Assembly: GCA_037042915.1 (NCBI GenBank)
Contig: CM073195.1
Location: forward strand, 558,001 to 622,000
Origin: Auricularia sp. M13
Lineage: Eukaryota > Basidiomycota > Agaricomycetes > Auriculariales > Auriculariaceae
Length of the DNA stretch: 64,000 bases
Direction: 5' to 3'
Shown: piece after piece, positions 22,339 to 38,180 of the stretch
Layout: every line of letters starts with the position of its first letter
How positions within the stretch are numbered: the stretch's first letter is position 1
The notes under the pieces: generated by a model
The model's input: only the letters and a program-made list of their open reading frames with translations
Database searches by the model: none
Told to the model about the DNA's origin: nothing
Translations under genes and position numbers: made by a program

Positions 22339-23278
22339 AGGGCCCCAGCATAGGGGGCTGCACGAGCCTCATGTCATTTTTTGGTCTTACACTCGCATGC
22401 ATACCTAGCATAAGCATAGATAGATAGAAAAACATGAACCAGAAGCAATTAATGGATGACTTCCCGTAAGAATCTGGACGAGCCAGACGAGCCGGTCGGC
22501 TACATCAGCCAGATCTGGCAACATTTCTAAATCCCGGAACACGTTGCGCAGCTAGACGATGCCAGACGCTGCTAGACGGCTTAGCTCCGTCATTCCCGAA
22601 GGTACTCATTGGGCCATACATATACCATTGTCTCAAAGCACCCAGAAATTGCATATTTGATACCTCAAATGAGCTGGGGAATGGTTGTATTCTTGTGAGT
22701 TGCCGCAGACGAATAATTTCACTCTTTTCCAGGCCGGGAATGAATTTAAATTGTCCTCTGGGACTCAATTAATACCCAAGAACAACATCCTGGGGGTTTG
22801 CGCGGTCTCTGTGGCCTTGTGCGGCGCGCTTTGGAGTCGACGGAGGAGCCGGATTGACGGCGGCGACGGCGCCATCAGCCGGTATCAGCGAAATCCACGC
22901 TTGTCCAGACGGTGGGCATCTGGCGAGGGGGGTCCCCCCCTTGTCAGATTCGTCGGTCTGGCTGAACCCTTTTCATCATGATCCCGTGATGGACATGATA
23001 GCCGACGTTTCTGGACGCGTTTGGGCGTGCCAGATCGTTTCCAAATCGTTACGGGAAGTCATCCAATGATGACCTTGCTGGCAATTTCGTACAGAGGGTG
23101 ATCGTGTTGAAATGCCATTGACAACCTTTTGAATACCATTGACAGTTCTTTGAGTGCCATTGACAGTGATCATAGAATGCGATGGGAGAGGGGTCTGCGC
23201 AAACAAGTGCAAACGTGTACTTGGCTTCTGCCACTTGGACAATCCGCAAGAGTCCCTGACCTCAGCACGCCCGGAACG
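22339..23278. other. 0.94 kb intergenic region with a small tandem repeat
   Basis: No gene recognised. Upstream of the next gene it carries three copies of a 21-nt repeat (23111-23173), listed separately. Confidence 0.5.
23111..23173 (+). repeat. Three tandem copies of a 21-nt unit
   Basis: The core TGCCATTGACA, TACCATTGACA, TGCCATTGACA recurs at exactly 21-nt spacing (23113, 23134, 23155), about 110-165 bp before the ATG at 23279. The spacing is two helical turns, so a repeated protein-binding site is possible. Confidence 0.75.
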
Positions 23279-25236
23279 ATGTCCAACGCAGAGAATCTCG
23301 CGCGGACGGACGCGATGGATAAGCTGACTGCAGGCCCGACGACGACGACTAAGGCGCAACGGCGGCAGACGGCCTACTATCCGCTGGTGAACGCCTCGAA
23401 CAAACCTTCAAAGCCGTTCTCGCGCTCGGCGGCGAAGCGAGAGAGCGTGCTCCAGCTGGGATCGATTGAGCATCTCCAGCATTACTTCACGAAGACGGGC
23501 CTCAAGGCGGCCACCAAGTGAGCAATCTAATCTGTCAGCCACTTTTGCCGTCGCTCATCGCACCGTCGCCGATGCCCGCTACAGCCCGCTCGAGAAGAAA
23601 TCGAACAAGAATCTCGTGCCCGCGCTGGGCCCGGCGCTGGCCCATCTTGCCCCGAGCTCGATGCCCACCATCGTCGCGGATTTCGACCTGCCGCCGTCGC
23701 CGATGATTCCGCCGCCGCGCATCCAGCAGCCGTTCGCCGCCTTTGAACGCACGTACGAGGTCGATCCCGAGGCGCTCAAGCCGGGCGTGCTCGAGGATCT
23801 CGCAGCCGTCGTGCGGGTATGGGGGCTCGATGCATCATCACTCCCTGCGGTGGCATCAGACGAGGCAGATGCCCCTACGCCCACGCAGCGCTCACTCTCG
23901 CCCGTCCCGCCATCGCCTGGGGGCCCGCGGCCGGAGTTCAACGTGCTGAATGCGCTCAAGTCGACGACGCGTGCTATTAGGTCCGTGCGCAACTACGTGC
24001 TTGCGCTGCCCGACGAGATTGTGCCCAAAACCTCGCGGCCCTTTCGACCGGGCTCCCTCGCACACGCGCCCGCTCCGCCGCCGAAGAAGCATGCCGCGAA
24101 GAGCGGGAGCGGTGACGCGCTTCAGCGTAAGGCCGCGCTCGATGTGCTCACTGTCCTGCGCGAACTTGAGGAGAGTGCACGGATCCCCGGCACGGATCGC
24201 CAGGACGTTGTGGACGACGAACGTGGCTCGGGGTTCCTCGGTGAAGGAGAACGCTCCCTTACGCCCAGCAGCATAGGTTCTGGACATGAAGAGCGTCGGG
24301 CGTCGTTTGGCGCAAGCGTGAGCGGCAGCTCGCGCAGCTTTAGCGTGCCCGTTTGGGAAGATGACGAGGAGGAGGAGGAAGAGGAGGAGAGCCCGAAGCG
24401 CGAACATTGGGACGACCGCCTCATCCTAGGCGGTGGGTGGTTGTACAAGACGGACATCAAGCTCGCAGACCTCGAGAAGGAGCGGTCAGTCATAAAACGC
24501 TGGTTGGAGGTCGTTGACAAGATCGTGTTCTCGGACGGCAAGGCTATCACTAGGAGCCCCATGCCGATGACAATGACCCTGACTGAGGAACCCGAGGAGG
24601 AGCCCGAAGTGCAGGATCACAATCTTCCCAACTGGGCGCGACGACACGCATTTGGGGACGACTTTGACGGCACTAGTAAGTCGTCGTCTTGCTGTTTGCG
24701 CTGTACAACTTAGCTCGGTGCGCAGAACGCGCGCATGCTCTTCTGGCGAGTTTATTGCCTGCAACGTTGCTACCGCTGCTTCCCCTCGATGGAGGTCGTG
24801 CTGAACTGCTAGCTGCCTTATCATCCGGGCAATTGCTATGCACTGCCTACAACATTGCAGTTCGCAAGAGCAAAAAACCGTGGGGCTACATCGACCCGGA
24901 GGCGATCCATGACATTGCGCTCGAGGCGGCCGAAAAAGAGAAGAAAGTCTGGACATTCCGGAGAATCGAGAATTTGCGACTCTTTGCTGCGTCAGTGGCT
25001 TTCTTTGCCCGCTTGCTTGTGACCATGATGCTGATTCGCGCTTTAGGGCGTTGAAACTGCGGTACCTAGTGCCGCTGGTCTCTCCTGGACAAAATGCGCC
25101 ACCAGGGCCTGAGCCTCCAATCGTATTTGATGCACGAGTCGTAGGAAAGCTCGAACCAGGATGGGAAGAACTACTAGAGCGTGTCGTGCGACGTTGGGTC
25201 GATGCCGTCGTCGCCGAAAAGCGTGCAGAGCTATGA
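23279..25236 (+). CDS. Conserved fungal protein, possible calponin-homology-like C-terminus
   Basis: Start MSNAENLARTDAMDKLTAGP. A conserved-looking stretch SIEHLQHYFTKTGLKAAT is followed by an intron into NPLEKKSNKNLVPALGPAL. Then comes FDLPPSPMIPPPRIQQPF, a long Ser/Glu-rich middle with an acidic run (EEEEEEES), and a region around GGGWLYKTDIKLADLEKERS. The C-terminal part, NWARRHAFGDDFDG then LLPLLPLDGGRAELLAALSS, GQLLCTAYNIAVRKSKKPWG and FRRIENLRLFAA, looks like a helical CH-type fold, with the RAELLAALSSGQLLC stretch where CH domains have their LxDGxxL motif. I do not know a characterised member. It ends VAEKRAEL. The gene is well supported; function is unassigned. Confidence 0.65.
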
Positions 25237-25574
25237 CCCCAAACAATCTCGTCACGACCTCGACAATGACACCGACGCGCACACAGTCGTGGGCATCCCG
25301 TTCCTTTTTATGGCACTTTGCATCTCCCTCTGAGACTCAATCCTCCTCTCGAGCACTGCGTATCACTGGACTCGTACCTGTACTCAGCGAAGCATCTACT
25401 GGCTTGTAATTTGTCCCTGCACTGAACGCACATTTATTCTGTCAGCCTGTCCAGCATTGGTGTCCCGCAGGAACCCCGTCGCAGCGTAGGACCGGCAGGA
25501 CCGGTGATTGAGCCTTGGACAGCTCGTGGATGACGCCCGCCTTGTCAAGGATGGCGTGACCAGTATTTGGGGCG

Positions 25575-25581
25575 TATTTAA
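25575..25581 (+). promoter_or_regulatory. TATA-like element of the homocysteine synthase gene
   Basis: TATTTAA, 65 bp upstream of the ATG at 25646, in the position other TATA boxes of this window occupy. Confidence 0.5.
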
Positions 25582-25645
25582 GCTCACCGCAGAGCACGCA
25601 ACCGCGTTGGTAGGATTTACTGCTCGTCATATCCTCTCAGATATA

Positions 25646-27564
<1,919 letters not shown>

Positions 27565-27729
27565 TAAGTTTACGAACTGGTGCCTGGAAATTCCGGCTTG
27601 ATTAGCTATCTCCCGGTCCATCTCCACATTTTTTCTTATCTCTGACGGGCGCCATCATTGCGGAAAATATAATTGGTTTTGCACACTTTGCATGTCGGCT
27701 TATCGTGCCCGTCTGCTTTCTTCTGCACC

Positions 27730-30560
27730 ATGCCTGCATTCGTAGACAACTTGAACGCCAGAGTGCGTGCTTGTGCGCGAATGTGCGCTGCAGGCTGAGC
27801 TGTATTCGCCGTCGACAGGTCGCAGACTCTGCCGTGGGCCGATGGTTCAGGCTGGACGGCTCTGGCCATCCCAAGGCACGCGCTGGCTCCAAGTTCACTG
27901 TGCGCCCACGTCTTCGCGCCGTCTGCCCTTTCTGACACCGTCCTGGCTGTAGACGGAGATACGCGCAGGCCTTACGACGTGGGCGTCCATGGCGTACGTG
28001 CTCGTGTGCAGCGCGGCGGCGCGCGCTGAACTTGCAACAGATATATCATCAGCGTCAACGCAAACATCGTGGGCGACACCGGGGGCACATGCCAGTGCAC
28101 GGCTGACGATTGTTGTGCGTCGTGCGCTACAATGTACAGGACACTCAGCTCACGCTTCTGCAAGCCACCGATGCTGCATATAACGCGTGTCTTGGCACTC
28201 TTAAGCGCGACCTCATCACGGCCACGGCGGCTGTCTCGTGCCTCTCCACCTTTCTCATGGGACTGCTGGCAAATTTGCCCGTTGGTAAGCGGCGCACGGT
28301 GAGAGTAATGCCCGACGGCTGATGCAACATCAGGACTTGCGCCCGGACTTGGCCTCAACGCGTGAGTCTCTTCGTTTCGTGCATTCCGAAGTACCCTCCT
28401 GACCTGATTCCGGTTCAGCTACTTTACTTACTCTGTTGTGGGATTCCATGGCACGGGAATGATCACCTACCGAGAAGCGCTCGCTGCCATTTTCCTGGAA
28501 GGGTAAGCGACTTCCACTTCAGGTTATTTGAGCTTGGTACCACAATGCCGCTAACTCTGCATCTACAGGTGGCTCTTCTTCATCCTATCCCTGCTTGGTA
28601 TTCGGCAGTGGCTAGCACGTATTATTCCCCAATCCCTGGTGGCTGCGGTGGCTGCTGGTATAGGACTATTTATCGGTGGGTTCACTCGGCCTGAGAATCC
28701 TGCGAGTACTGACAGCCGCTACAGCTTTTATCGGATTGCGTGAGTTTCTAGTTCAGAAGGTGGTAAAATGCTAAACGAATTCGCCGGTCATTAAGAATCG
28801 AGTGGTCTCAACGTCATTGGTGGAGGTATGAGCTATGAGCAGTTTCCGTAAGGCCATAGACTGAGAACATGTTACAGATACTGCTACTCTTGTTGGCCTG
28901 GGAGGTTGCCGTCCAGAGGATTACGTCGAGGGGCTGCCCAATTACTGTGCTCATCGCGTATTGCAAAACCCGACCGTCTGGCTGGGCATATTTGTTGGAG
29001 GGTACGTCGCATGGCCACTAATGAACTTTGTGTTGCATTACAAACACCTACTAGAATCTTCACGGTCTTCCTCATGCTTTATCGTTTCAAGGGCGCGATC
29101 CTCGTGGGAATCATTCTCACGAGCATCATTTCATGGCCGCGCAATACCGCCGTCACCGCGTTCCCACATACCCTGACCGGCGACGCAGCATTCGATTTCT
29201 TCAAGAAGGTCGTGGCATTTCATCCGCTGAAAACGATCGGGAATGCGATCGACGTGAGTGCTCCCGTGCCTGATTCTCAGGATCGCCTGACGATCTTTGC
29301 GCAGTTTAACTACAGCAACGGCAAGGTGTGGTATGCCCTGATTACGGTCAGTAATGGCTACTTTAGGAGCTTCGATGTACTAAAATATGCGGCAGTTCCT
29401 CTACGTGGATATCCTTGGTGCGCCCACCAGGGAGCAAGCTTCACGCAATGACCTGAACGTTCTTCAGATTGCACGGGGTACGCAGTTTCAAGTTGCCAGA
29501 TCCTTTTGTATCTCATACCTCTGCAGTACCCTCTATTCAATGGCCAAATTCGCTGGTCTGCGGGATCCTATCACGCACGACTTCGAGGGATCAACCATGG
29601 CGTACTGCGTGTATGTATGATTTGCCTGCCCACTAGCGACCCGCTCATTCTCGTGATAGCGACGCATTCTCTATCAGTATGGGCGCATTGATGGGACTCA
29701 GCCCTGTCACTGCCTATGTGGAATCTGCTGTGAGTGAATTTGCGGCCCAGACGATTTATTTCCTCGCTAATATCCACGAAGACTGGTATCACTGGTATGT
29801 CCATAGCACACGGTGCTGCTCGATCTCTCAAGGACTATTTCAGAGGGAGGAAAGACGGGCATTACGGCGATGACGACCGGCCTCGCCTTCTTTGTGTCCA
29901 TCTTCTTTGCTCCCATTTTCGCCTCGTTCCCTTCCTGGGCAACCGGAGGGGCCCTTGTCATCGTCGGCGCTCTCATGGTCCGCAACGTCAAAGAGATCAA
30001 CTGGGACTACATCGGAGACGGTGTCCCCGCGTTCTTGACGATGCTTATAATCGTGCGCCTGTAGATTTTCAGTTGTGTATCGAGACTAACATGTTCCCTT
30101 GCAGCCTCTCAGCTACAAGTAAGTTAGTAATTTGGGGAAATGTACAACACTAATTCCTGCCGTAGCATTGCTTACGGGCTCATCACAGGAATTATTACAT
30201 ATCTTCTGCTCAATGTGATACCTTGGGTATTGCGCCGCGCCACCAACGGCCGCATTTCGCCGCCCCATTACGAGTCGTCCGAACGATGGGAGATCCCTCC
30301 AGGAGGTCTGGTCCCAGAGTGGATGTGAGTTATTTTCTTCCACCCGCTCAGACGATCTTACTTGTCCAAGGAAACGCGCTGCCAACGGCGACCGGCGCTT
30401 CTGGATGGAGCCAACGCCAGACCACGCCGCCGGTGCGACTGAACCCGCATCTGGTATTGCCAAAGAGGATAGCAGCACGCATGGTACGGAGAAAGGATCA
30501 CCGGTGCATCACGAGCACACTGCAGTGGAGATGGAGAAGGAGCATGTTGACACAAATTAG
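27730..30560 (+). CDS. azgA: AzgA-type purine (adenine/guanine/hypoxanthine) permease
   Basis: Plasma-membrane proton symporter of the NCS2-related AzgA family. Start [11 protein letters not shown], an intron, then [40 protein letters not shown], the Cys-rich loop [14 protein letters not shown], and [40 protein letters not shown] and [20 protein letters not shown] follow. These include the family's substrate-path motifs (GLNAYF; the later SPVTAYVES and [17 protein letters not shown]). Membrane segments run to the [20 protein letters not shown] region, followed by a charged cytosolic tail ending HVDTN. There are more than twelve introns of about 50 nt; one donor, GTACGTGC, splits the first Tyr of AYIISVN. 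The start is the only ATG that splices into the conserved GRWF segment. Confidence 0.92.
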
Positions 30561-30748
30561 CTTTGGATTAAGTTATGCGAGTATCCTTTAGAAATCTATA
30601 CGGATATAGAGTTGTTGTTCTAATGGGATCTATACCTTGTGACGCTGAGAAATGTCGGCATAAATCTCAGAGGAGGCAGGCCTACATCAAGAGCAACGTC
30701 GGAGTCGCAAGCGTTCTTCCTTACCGAGGTCAGGCTCACCCACAGGCG

Positions 30749-31782
30749 ATGAGTTGGAGCACAACTACCCCTCTACCAGCTTTTGGCTCGCAATCTGCTT
30801 CTGGGGCGTCGACGCCGACTCGAGGTCGAGGTGCTGCTCCCAGTGCCGCAAAACGCGGTCGGAAACCGCGAGTCGGCGCACCTAATGGAGTAGGCACACC
30901 CGCTCCAACGATGCAGCCTGCGTTAGCAGCGACCCCAACGCCGAATAGGTCCACGCCTGTACCTCAGACACCGACGCCCGGACAACCAGGAGCACCGCAG
31001 AATATGCTAGCGCTACCTGGCCAGGCAGCTGGTCCTCCACCGTTTAATGGACTCGCGCTACCTGGCAGCTTCAAAGCACCAGAAACTCCCACTGCCGGAC
31101 CCAGTACCGCCCCCGCAGGCGCCAACGCGGCTGCACCAGGTCCTTCTGTGCCGTCTGCTTTTGCCGTTGGGGCTCCAGGGCTAGGCATCAAGCCACAAGG
31201 CGCTGCAGACGAGGATGGCGAAGGAGACGATGAGCAACTGCCTGCAATGGCGGATGACGACTACTCAGCCCAGTTGAAATGGCAGAGCCAGTCGAAGGCT
31301 GATCTGAAGTACGTTGTCTGCAGGCGTCGTTGCGCCTCACTGACTTGTGCGTTGTAGAGTATTGATGGACCACTTCTCACCACTGCAGCGCGAACGCTAT
31401 GAGTCATATCGGCGCTCGTTCTTTAACAAGCAGGCCGTACGGAGGGTCTGTCACATTAACTATGCTGACCTCACTCGTCTGACAATCTTCGCGTAGCTCA
31501 TTCACCAAAGTCTCGGACTTACGGTTTCTCCTCAAGTTGCACAGGTTGTTGCAGGCTTTTCCAAGGTGTTTGTGGGCGAAATCATTGAAAAGGGTGAGCT
31601 TTTATCAATGCTGTCATGTTGGTTGCTGATGCCCTGTAGCTCGCCAAGTGCAAGCACAGCGGAGAGAGACAGGGCCGTTGTCCCCAGACCATCTGCGCGC
31701 GGCATATATTCTTTACCAGGACGAGACCGGCCGTATCGGCGCTGCACGTCCCTTGCGCGGAAAACGGTTGTTCATGAGATGA
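30749..31782 (+). CDS. TAF11: TFIID subunit TAF11
   Basis: Histone-fold subunit of general factor TFIID that pairs with TAF13. The N-terminal ~180 residues are disordered and rich in Pro, Ala, Gly and Thr, with a basic KRGRKPRVG patch and an acidic DEDGEGDDEQ run. The TAF11 domain follows: QLKWQSQSKADLK, VLMDHFSPLQRERYESYRRS, FFNKQAVRR, LIHQSLGLTVSPQVAQVVAG, FSKVFVGEIIEK, ARQVQAQ, PLSPDHLRAAYILYQDE, ending RPLRGKRLFMR. Three introns of about 50 nt interrupt the domain. The ATG at 30749 is chosen over an in-frame ATG at 30575, which adds a non-conserved stretch beginning only 15 bp after the AzgA stop. Confidence 0.9.
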
Positions 31783-32071
31783 AGCAGAGAGGTCGACTGT
31801 AAGATATTCACAAGCATCCTGTACATCACCGCACTGTAACTTCGAGTTTGTTCGCTTGACGGCCAGCTCCCGAGTTCTCGCAAAAGAATACTCGCCACGA
31901 CTTGGATACAAGGCCAGATACAGTAATTATGACGATCAGATGAGGTACAGCTCAGTGCTACAGGACGGCGCGGGGATACACTGCGATGATACAGAATACC
32001 AGAGGATACATGTCGAGTCCGGGAAATGCAGAAGGAAAGAAAGCAGAGTAGAGGATACAAAGGGAAGGTCG

Positions 32072-35000
32072 TCAAAATCGTCTGCCAGTAAAAGACATGT
32101 TCTTTCCGGTCAAGAGGTTGGGAGACGCGCTGCGTGCCTCCTTCCGAGGAGAAGCAGGTGTGACTAGGATAGAGCTCGAGGGTGTCGCAGAAAGCAAGAG
32201 GGGGCGCGACATCATGACAGAACGTCGTCTGGAGTCCGGTGCGGATGACGTCCGCATTCGCCTCGCAGGAGGGGGGCGAGGGTTTTCGGTGCGAGTCGGT
32301 TCTTCAGAGGGAGTGAACGGTGCGATGTCCTGTCGCTGCATCTCGCGCAAAACTTGGCGGAAGCGCACTGCCCACCATCCACGCTCTTCGCGTTCTTCCA
32401 CGACGGCATCTGAGGGTCGCCCACGGTCGTGCTCGCCGATGAGTTGCGACGGGCTCTTGGGGAGAGGAAGCCCAGAGGAGAGGATGGACATAACAGACAT
32501 CTTGGTGTCCATCTCGTAGTCAACCGTCGGACCATGCGAAAGATCGTCCCCAGTGTGGCAGGGGAACGAAAGCGAGCGAAGGGTAAACATGAAGCACTTG
32601 TGGAATGCTTGCATCCACTGCTGCTTGGCCTCTTCCACCAGGCTCGAGGGAACTCGTGCCGGAGTGCGCTCGGACAGACTGAGATAGACAGGGCAGGCAA
32701 TGCAGTCCTTCGACACGACATTGACACCTTCGTGTTCCTGCGGCATCGGGAGAACATCGAGGCTAAGCAATTGGCCGTATTCTGGAACGGATGAGCAAAT
32801 GAAAAATGGCAAGATTATTCCGCGACGCACCAAGTTTGCCAGAATGGTCTGTGACACCGAGAATACGCGCCATGCCTACATCTTCGACCAATTTGAAAGA
32901 CTCTTTTTCGTACTCGTCGTGAGCCTCCGAGCGGTTCGTGAGTAGGACCAAGTCTGTGAAGACGAAGACATAGACGAGGGCGTCCTTCTGTTTTGCGCGA
33001 GCAGGACGGGAGGAGAACGATGGTCCGCCGCGGGGTGTCGTAGCCCGAGAGTCATCTTCATGGTCGGAGGTGATGCTACTGCAAAAGGAGGCGGAAGATA
33101 CCATCGAGCTCCGCACATCTGGCCTGCCGGTGGCGGTGACAAGAGAGCGCGGCGATTTCAACCAGTCGGTGGAAGACAAGGAAGGAGAGAAGCTGCGCAT
33201 CGTATGGTATTGAGGAGAAAGGATGGGCATGCAGAGAGGCAACTCGAGGGAATCTTCCGGGCCTTGCTCTTCCCCGTCGAGTATAGCGAGCTCTTGGTCC
33301 GAGAGATGAACGCGACGTAACAAGCCCTGTGCAACTAGACGACGTTCCCGGCGCGCCAGCGTAAAGTGGTGCGGAAGCCCAGAGATACGCGAAGCCAAGT
33401 CCTTGACTCGTTCGTACTCTTCCTCGCGTGAGCGCACCTCGAGCATGACGCGAACGATGAGCTCCGTAGAATGGTAGAGCGAGAACGTAGGTAGGTGGTC
33501 TGGATGACTGCGTGGAGTGCATTGCCATAATTTCTGCGAAATGCCTCAAAAAGAAGATAACGGGCTTCAGAAAGGTAGTCTTACCCGGAACTGAGAAGGG
33601 TACTCCATGCAATGGGTCGTGGGCAGTCGTAGAGCGGTCGTCAGAGTCTTGCTTGACCACTCCGGCAGCTGCAGCTGCATCCTTGCGAACTCTCCAAAGT
33701 CGCTCGCCGGGTCCGCAATGAGCTCTTCGACGACCTGGCTGACAGACTCAAGGCGTACAAGATACGGCTGGTGCAGCTCCAAGCGGGGGACGAATGGGCG
33801 CAAGGTCTCGGCGATATAGGTGACGATGGGATACTGCTTCGACCTCGCGGAATGCAGCGCCGAGAACATCTGCGAGTGCAGCTGCACGATATCGTCCAGC
33901 CAGTCGAACAGCCGCATAACATCTGGGGGTACGCCCGGGATCCACTTGCGCTCCTGGGTCCGCAAGGGCTGAACGAACGTGCGGATAACGCTACGCATCT
34001 CGCGTATGAAGTTGTGCTCCGACTCGCACATCTCCCATATCAGTTCCTGGCGCTGCATCTCTTGGGCGCCGTGCCGCTCGAGCAAAGAATCATATGCTGC
34101 ATGCGCGATCGTGCCTCGCCATGTCCTCCGACGTTGAGCATAGTCGGCAGCGGACTCTTCGTCGTCGGCCTCACTGTCCGCATAACGTTCCTGGTGTCCG
34201 ACGGTAAACACGGCGGAATTATCGTCTGGCGTCGGTGTGCGCTCGACGTTGTCAGATGCAGGCCGCAAATACGCATCATGAGTCTCGGGAGCCGCAAGTG
34301 TCGCTGATGAGCCTTCGTCGGGCGATTGCAGCGTCTTGAACAAGGCCTCAGCGCCAGTACTCAGCTGTGACTCCGCGCTCGCCGCATTCCAGGCTTTCTG
34401 GTTCATGCTCCCCAACGAAGAGAGCTCGCTATCCGACGGAAGAGCAGGAGCAGTGTGCTGGCCCTTGGAAAACATATGGCCGTGCCCATCGAATTCGTCC
34501 TCGCTGCGATCGTCGAGGTGCTGCTGGTGACGATCTTCAGACTGTGGTGGCAGGTCCTCTTCACGAATCTCGTGGTCGGGAAGGTACTCGTGGTCGAACT
34601 GGTCGTCGACAGGCGTCCAGATACCCGTGTCATCATCTTCCTCCTCGTCGAAGCCCGAGGTGCCAGTCTCCAGCTCGGGCTCATGCGTGCCGTCGTCGAA
34701 GTCTTCTGGTTCGGGTTGAGGCAGTAATTGCGACTCAGGTCGATAGTACGGCCTGTTCGCGCGAGGCGTGCCGGTTCCGTTGGAAGCTCGAGATGCAGGG
34801 CGAGCGCGCTCGGGCGTGCCTTGAAGCTCAAGAACTGTAAAAAAAAAAAGCCCAACGTAAGCGCAGCACGAGCAGCACAGAGGCTCCACCTACCAGGCGT
34901 GCCTTCAGGCGTACGGCGGAGAGCAGGCGACGAGTCCTGTCGTCTCGGCTCTCTCTTGCTCTCCCGCCCATCGTCTTTACGAACAGCATTCCACTTATCC

Positions 35001-37121
35001 TGCTGTTGCTGCTGCTGCTGATGCTGCTGCTGCTCGCTTCTCTTACTTCCCGCCTGTTGCTGCTGTTCGCGTCTCTTGTTACCCTGCTCTCGCTGTTCGC
35101 CCTTCGGACTTCCCAGACCACCGAGCATGAACCCTAGTCCATCCATGAGCGCATGCATGCGCTGGTCCTGGGACGGCTTCCGCGTGGGAGGCTCTGGCCG
35201 CGCGAGCGCGCTCCTCGGCGCGATGGATTCGGTCGGGCTGGACGCAAAAGTGTCGTCTGGGTTCGTCATCACAAGCGGCGACGACGCGCGCATCTCCACC
35301 GCGGAGCCCGCAGAGTCAGACGGCGCGATGTGTCTGTCGTCCTGCGCCTTATGTTGTTGCTGGAGCGGCGGTGACGCCAGGCCGGACGGTCCTCTGCCCC
35401 GGGCGGCCGGGATCCTGGACGACACGACAAAAGACTCCGTGGTCGGCGACACTTCGGGCGACGCGGGGGACGACGGGACGACGAGTTGCGGTTTCTCCCT
35501 GGCGCAAAGCGTGCTGCTATTGAAGATATCCTCAGCCCCTTGAGCGAGCGCGAAGCTGAGCTGGTAATTTTGTTCGTAGGCGTCGAAGCTTCATTACCAG
35601 CCGATCCTGGGCGTTTGCCGCTCTGAATGATAGCAGGAGAAGGGGGCGGCGGCGCAGGTGGCGAGGCAGTAGCAGAAGGGATGCGAGAAGCCTGAGAGTT
35701 CTTCGAGGACGGCGGCGGCGGAGCAGCAGTTGTGGCTTGTGGTATCGTTGGGGTATGAAGCGGGCTCGATGTCGAACTCGGTTCTTGAAGAATGCCTCTT
35801 GCTCCTGGCGAGAGGAAGGTTTCGAATCTGACTTGAAGCGCGAAGAGCGTGAAGATGGCTGGGCAAGCTTTGGCTTGTGTTCCGATTGCTGTTGCTGATG
35901 CGAGGGCATCCCGAGGCCAATTGACTTTCCCGCATCGGATTTCGAGTTGCTTGGGCGCGGGGGCGGAGGAGAAACCACACCGTCGCTGGTGGAAGGACGA
36001 GATGGGATAGGAGCCCTGGCCGGTTCGGCGTTCTCAGACGGTGAGGGGTACCCACGTGTGGACTTGCGATATTCTTCGTATTTGCTAGCAGTCTGTTTCG
36101 CGGTTTCATTCGCGACGTCCGCGAGAGCACGCTCAACGCGAGAGCTCTTGCCGCGCGACGGATCGGCGCGTTCACGTTGGCGTGACTCCGGGTAGCCACG
36201 CGGAGAATCTGAGCGACGGGGCGATACGTCCACGCGTTGGCGGTCTCCTGTGTTATCTATCGAAGTTGTTGCTTAGAGTATGCTCGGACGAGAATTGTGA
36301 ACGTACTGGACTGAAAAGAGTTTGGCGTAGTGGGACGTGCAGAAGCTCGGACAGGAGCCAACGGAGCAGTCTGACCGCGCCCTTTCGCCAGCGGCAACTC
36401 CAACCCGAACGGTTCCGTATCAGAGTCTGCCAACTCCTCCGCCTGAGGCGAAGAAGCTGTGCGCGAGCGGGATGAAGACCATTGGTAGGGATCCGGCGAC
36501 CGAGAGGGTGGCCTCTGCTGGTCGCGCGAAGACGACAGATTGCGAGCTCCTGGCGGGACGCGGGTGCTAGCCTGACGACTGAGGCCTGGTCCAGCGGAGG
36601 AAGACGAGGGGGAGCGGGTCTCAATGTGACTGGCGCGTCTGTTCTTCTTGTCGTCGCCGGAGGACTTGGCCGGCGATTTCTGCCCCTTCTTGAACTTCTG
36701 GCCCTGGGCGGGCGGCACGTCGCCGTCCGAAAGCGAGACTTGCTCCTGGGCATCGAGCGTAACGACGGACTGGAGCGCCCTGTTGGCCATGGCTGAGCTC
36801 GACGGCGTTCTGGGCGGCTGAGGTTCGTTGCGGAGTCCAACTCGGTGTGCAGCGTCAACCTTAGGAGACATGGCATCGCCGCGCGTGCGGGGGCTGGGCG
36901 CGGGCATGCGCGACGGCTGGGCATCGAATCTGTCGGAGTTCTGGCCTGAAGGGGTGCGGGAGACGCTGTGGCTGCTGGTGCTGCTGGTGCTGCTGGTACT
37001 GGCGCTGAGTGTATCTGGACGTATCTTGGGCGGCGGGGGCGTCGAACGCTGGCTGGTGGTCGCTCGGCGTAGGTCCGCGCGACGTGCGGCGCGTCTTTCG
37101 GGCCACTGGGTCCGAGGCCAT
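32072..37121 (-). CDS. Rho guanine-nucleotide exchange factor (DH-PH), long disordered N-terminus
   Basis: Activates Rho-family GTPases. From 37121 to about 34300 the protein is disordered: MASDPVARKTRRTSRGPTPS, Ser/Pro/Arg-rich stretches, and a Gln/His-rich run encoded near 34999-35040 (EQQQHQQQQQQQ). The DH domain starts near 34060: RQELIWEMCESEHNFIREMR, DVMRLFDWLDDIVQLHSQMF, LPTTHCMEYPSQFR, HPDHLPTFSLYHSTELIVRV, SREEEYERVKDLASRI. The PH-like region follows, with ALVYVFVFTDLVLLTNRSE and YGQLLSLDVLPM. It ends SFTGRRF. Frame changes require introns: one of about 60 nt near 35.6 kb with donor GTAATG and acceptor CTCAAG, and one near the N-terminus (about 37.0 kb) whose limits I could not fix. 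The N-terminal exon structure is therefore tentative. Divergent from CFIm25. Confidence 0.82.
34999..35058 (-). repeat. Trinucleotide (CTG/CAG) run coding for polyglutamine
   Basis: CTG-type triplets on the plus strand read as CAG on the coding minus strand and give an interrupted Gln/His run in the disordered part of the RhoGEF. Confidence 0.75.
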
Positions 37122-37245
37122 GATGAGGGCGGCAGTCAAGGCGGGAGGCAAGGGCGGAACGAGCAATAATTAGGGCGCGCGGAACAAAACGCGAACGTCA
37201 GGAATTGCAGGTCCGACGCTTCTCCCTCTTCCTCCTGTGTCTGCC
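37122..37245. promoter_or_regulatory. Short bidirectional promoter (RhoGEF / CFIm25)
   Basis: About 124 bp between divergent start codons. It holds no clear TATA box and is GC-rich with CT-rich tracts next to 37246. Confidence 0.45.

Positions 37246-38180
<935 letters not shown>

Noticed and set aside
27602-27938. Minus-strand frame ending KPTCKVCKTNYIFRNDGARQR-like, resembling a small zinc-binding protein.
   Set aside because: It is antisense to the first exons of the AzgA permease, which splice cleanly on the plus strand. It starts at GTG, not ATG, and has only one CxxC.
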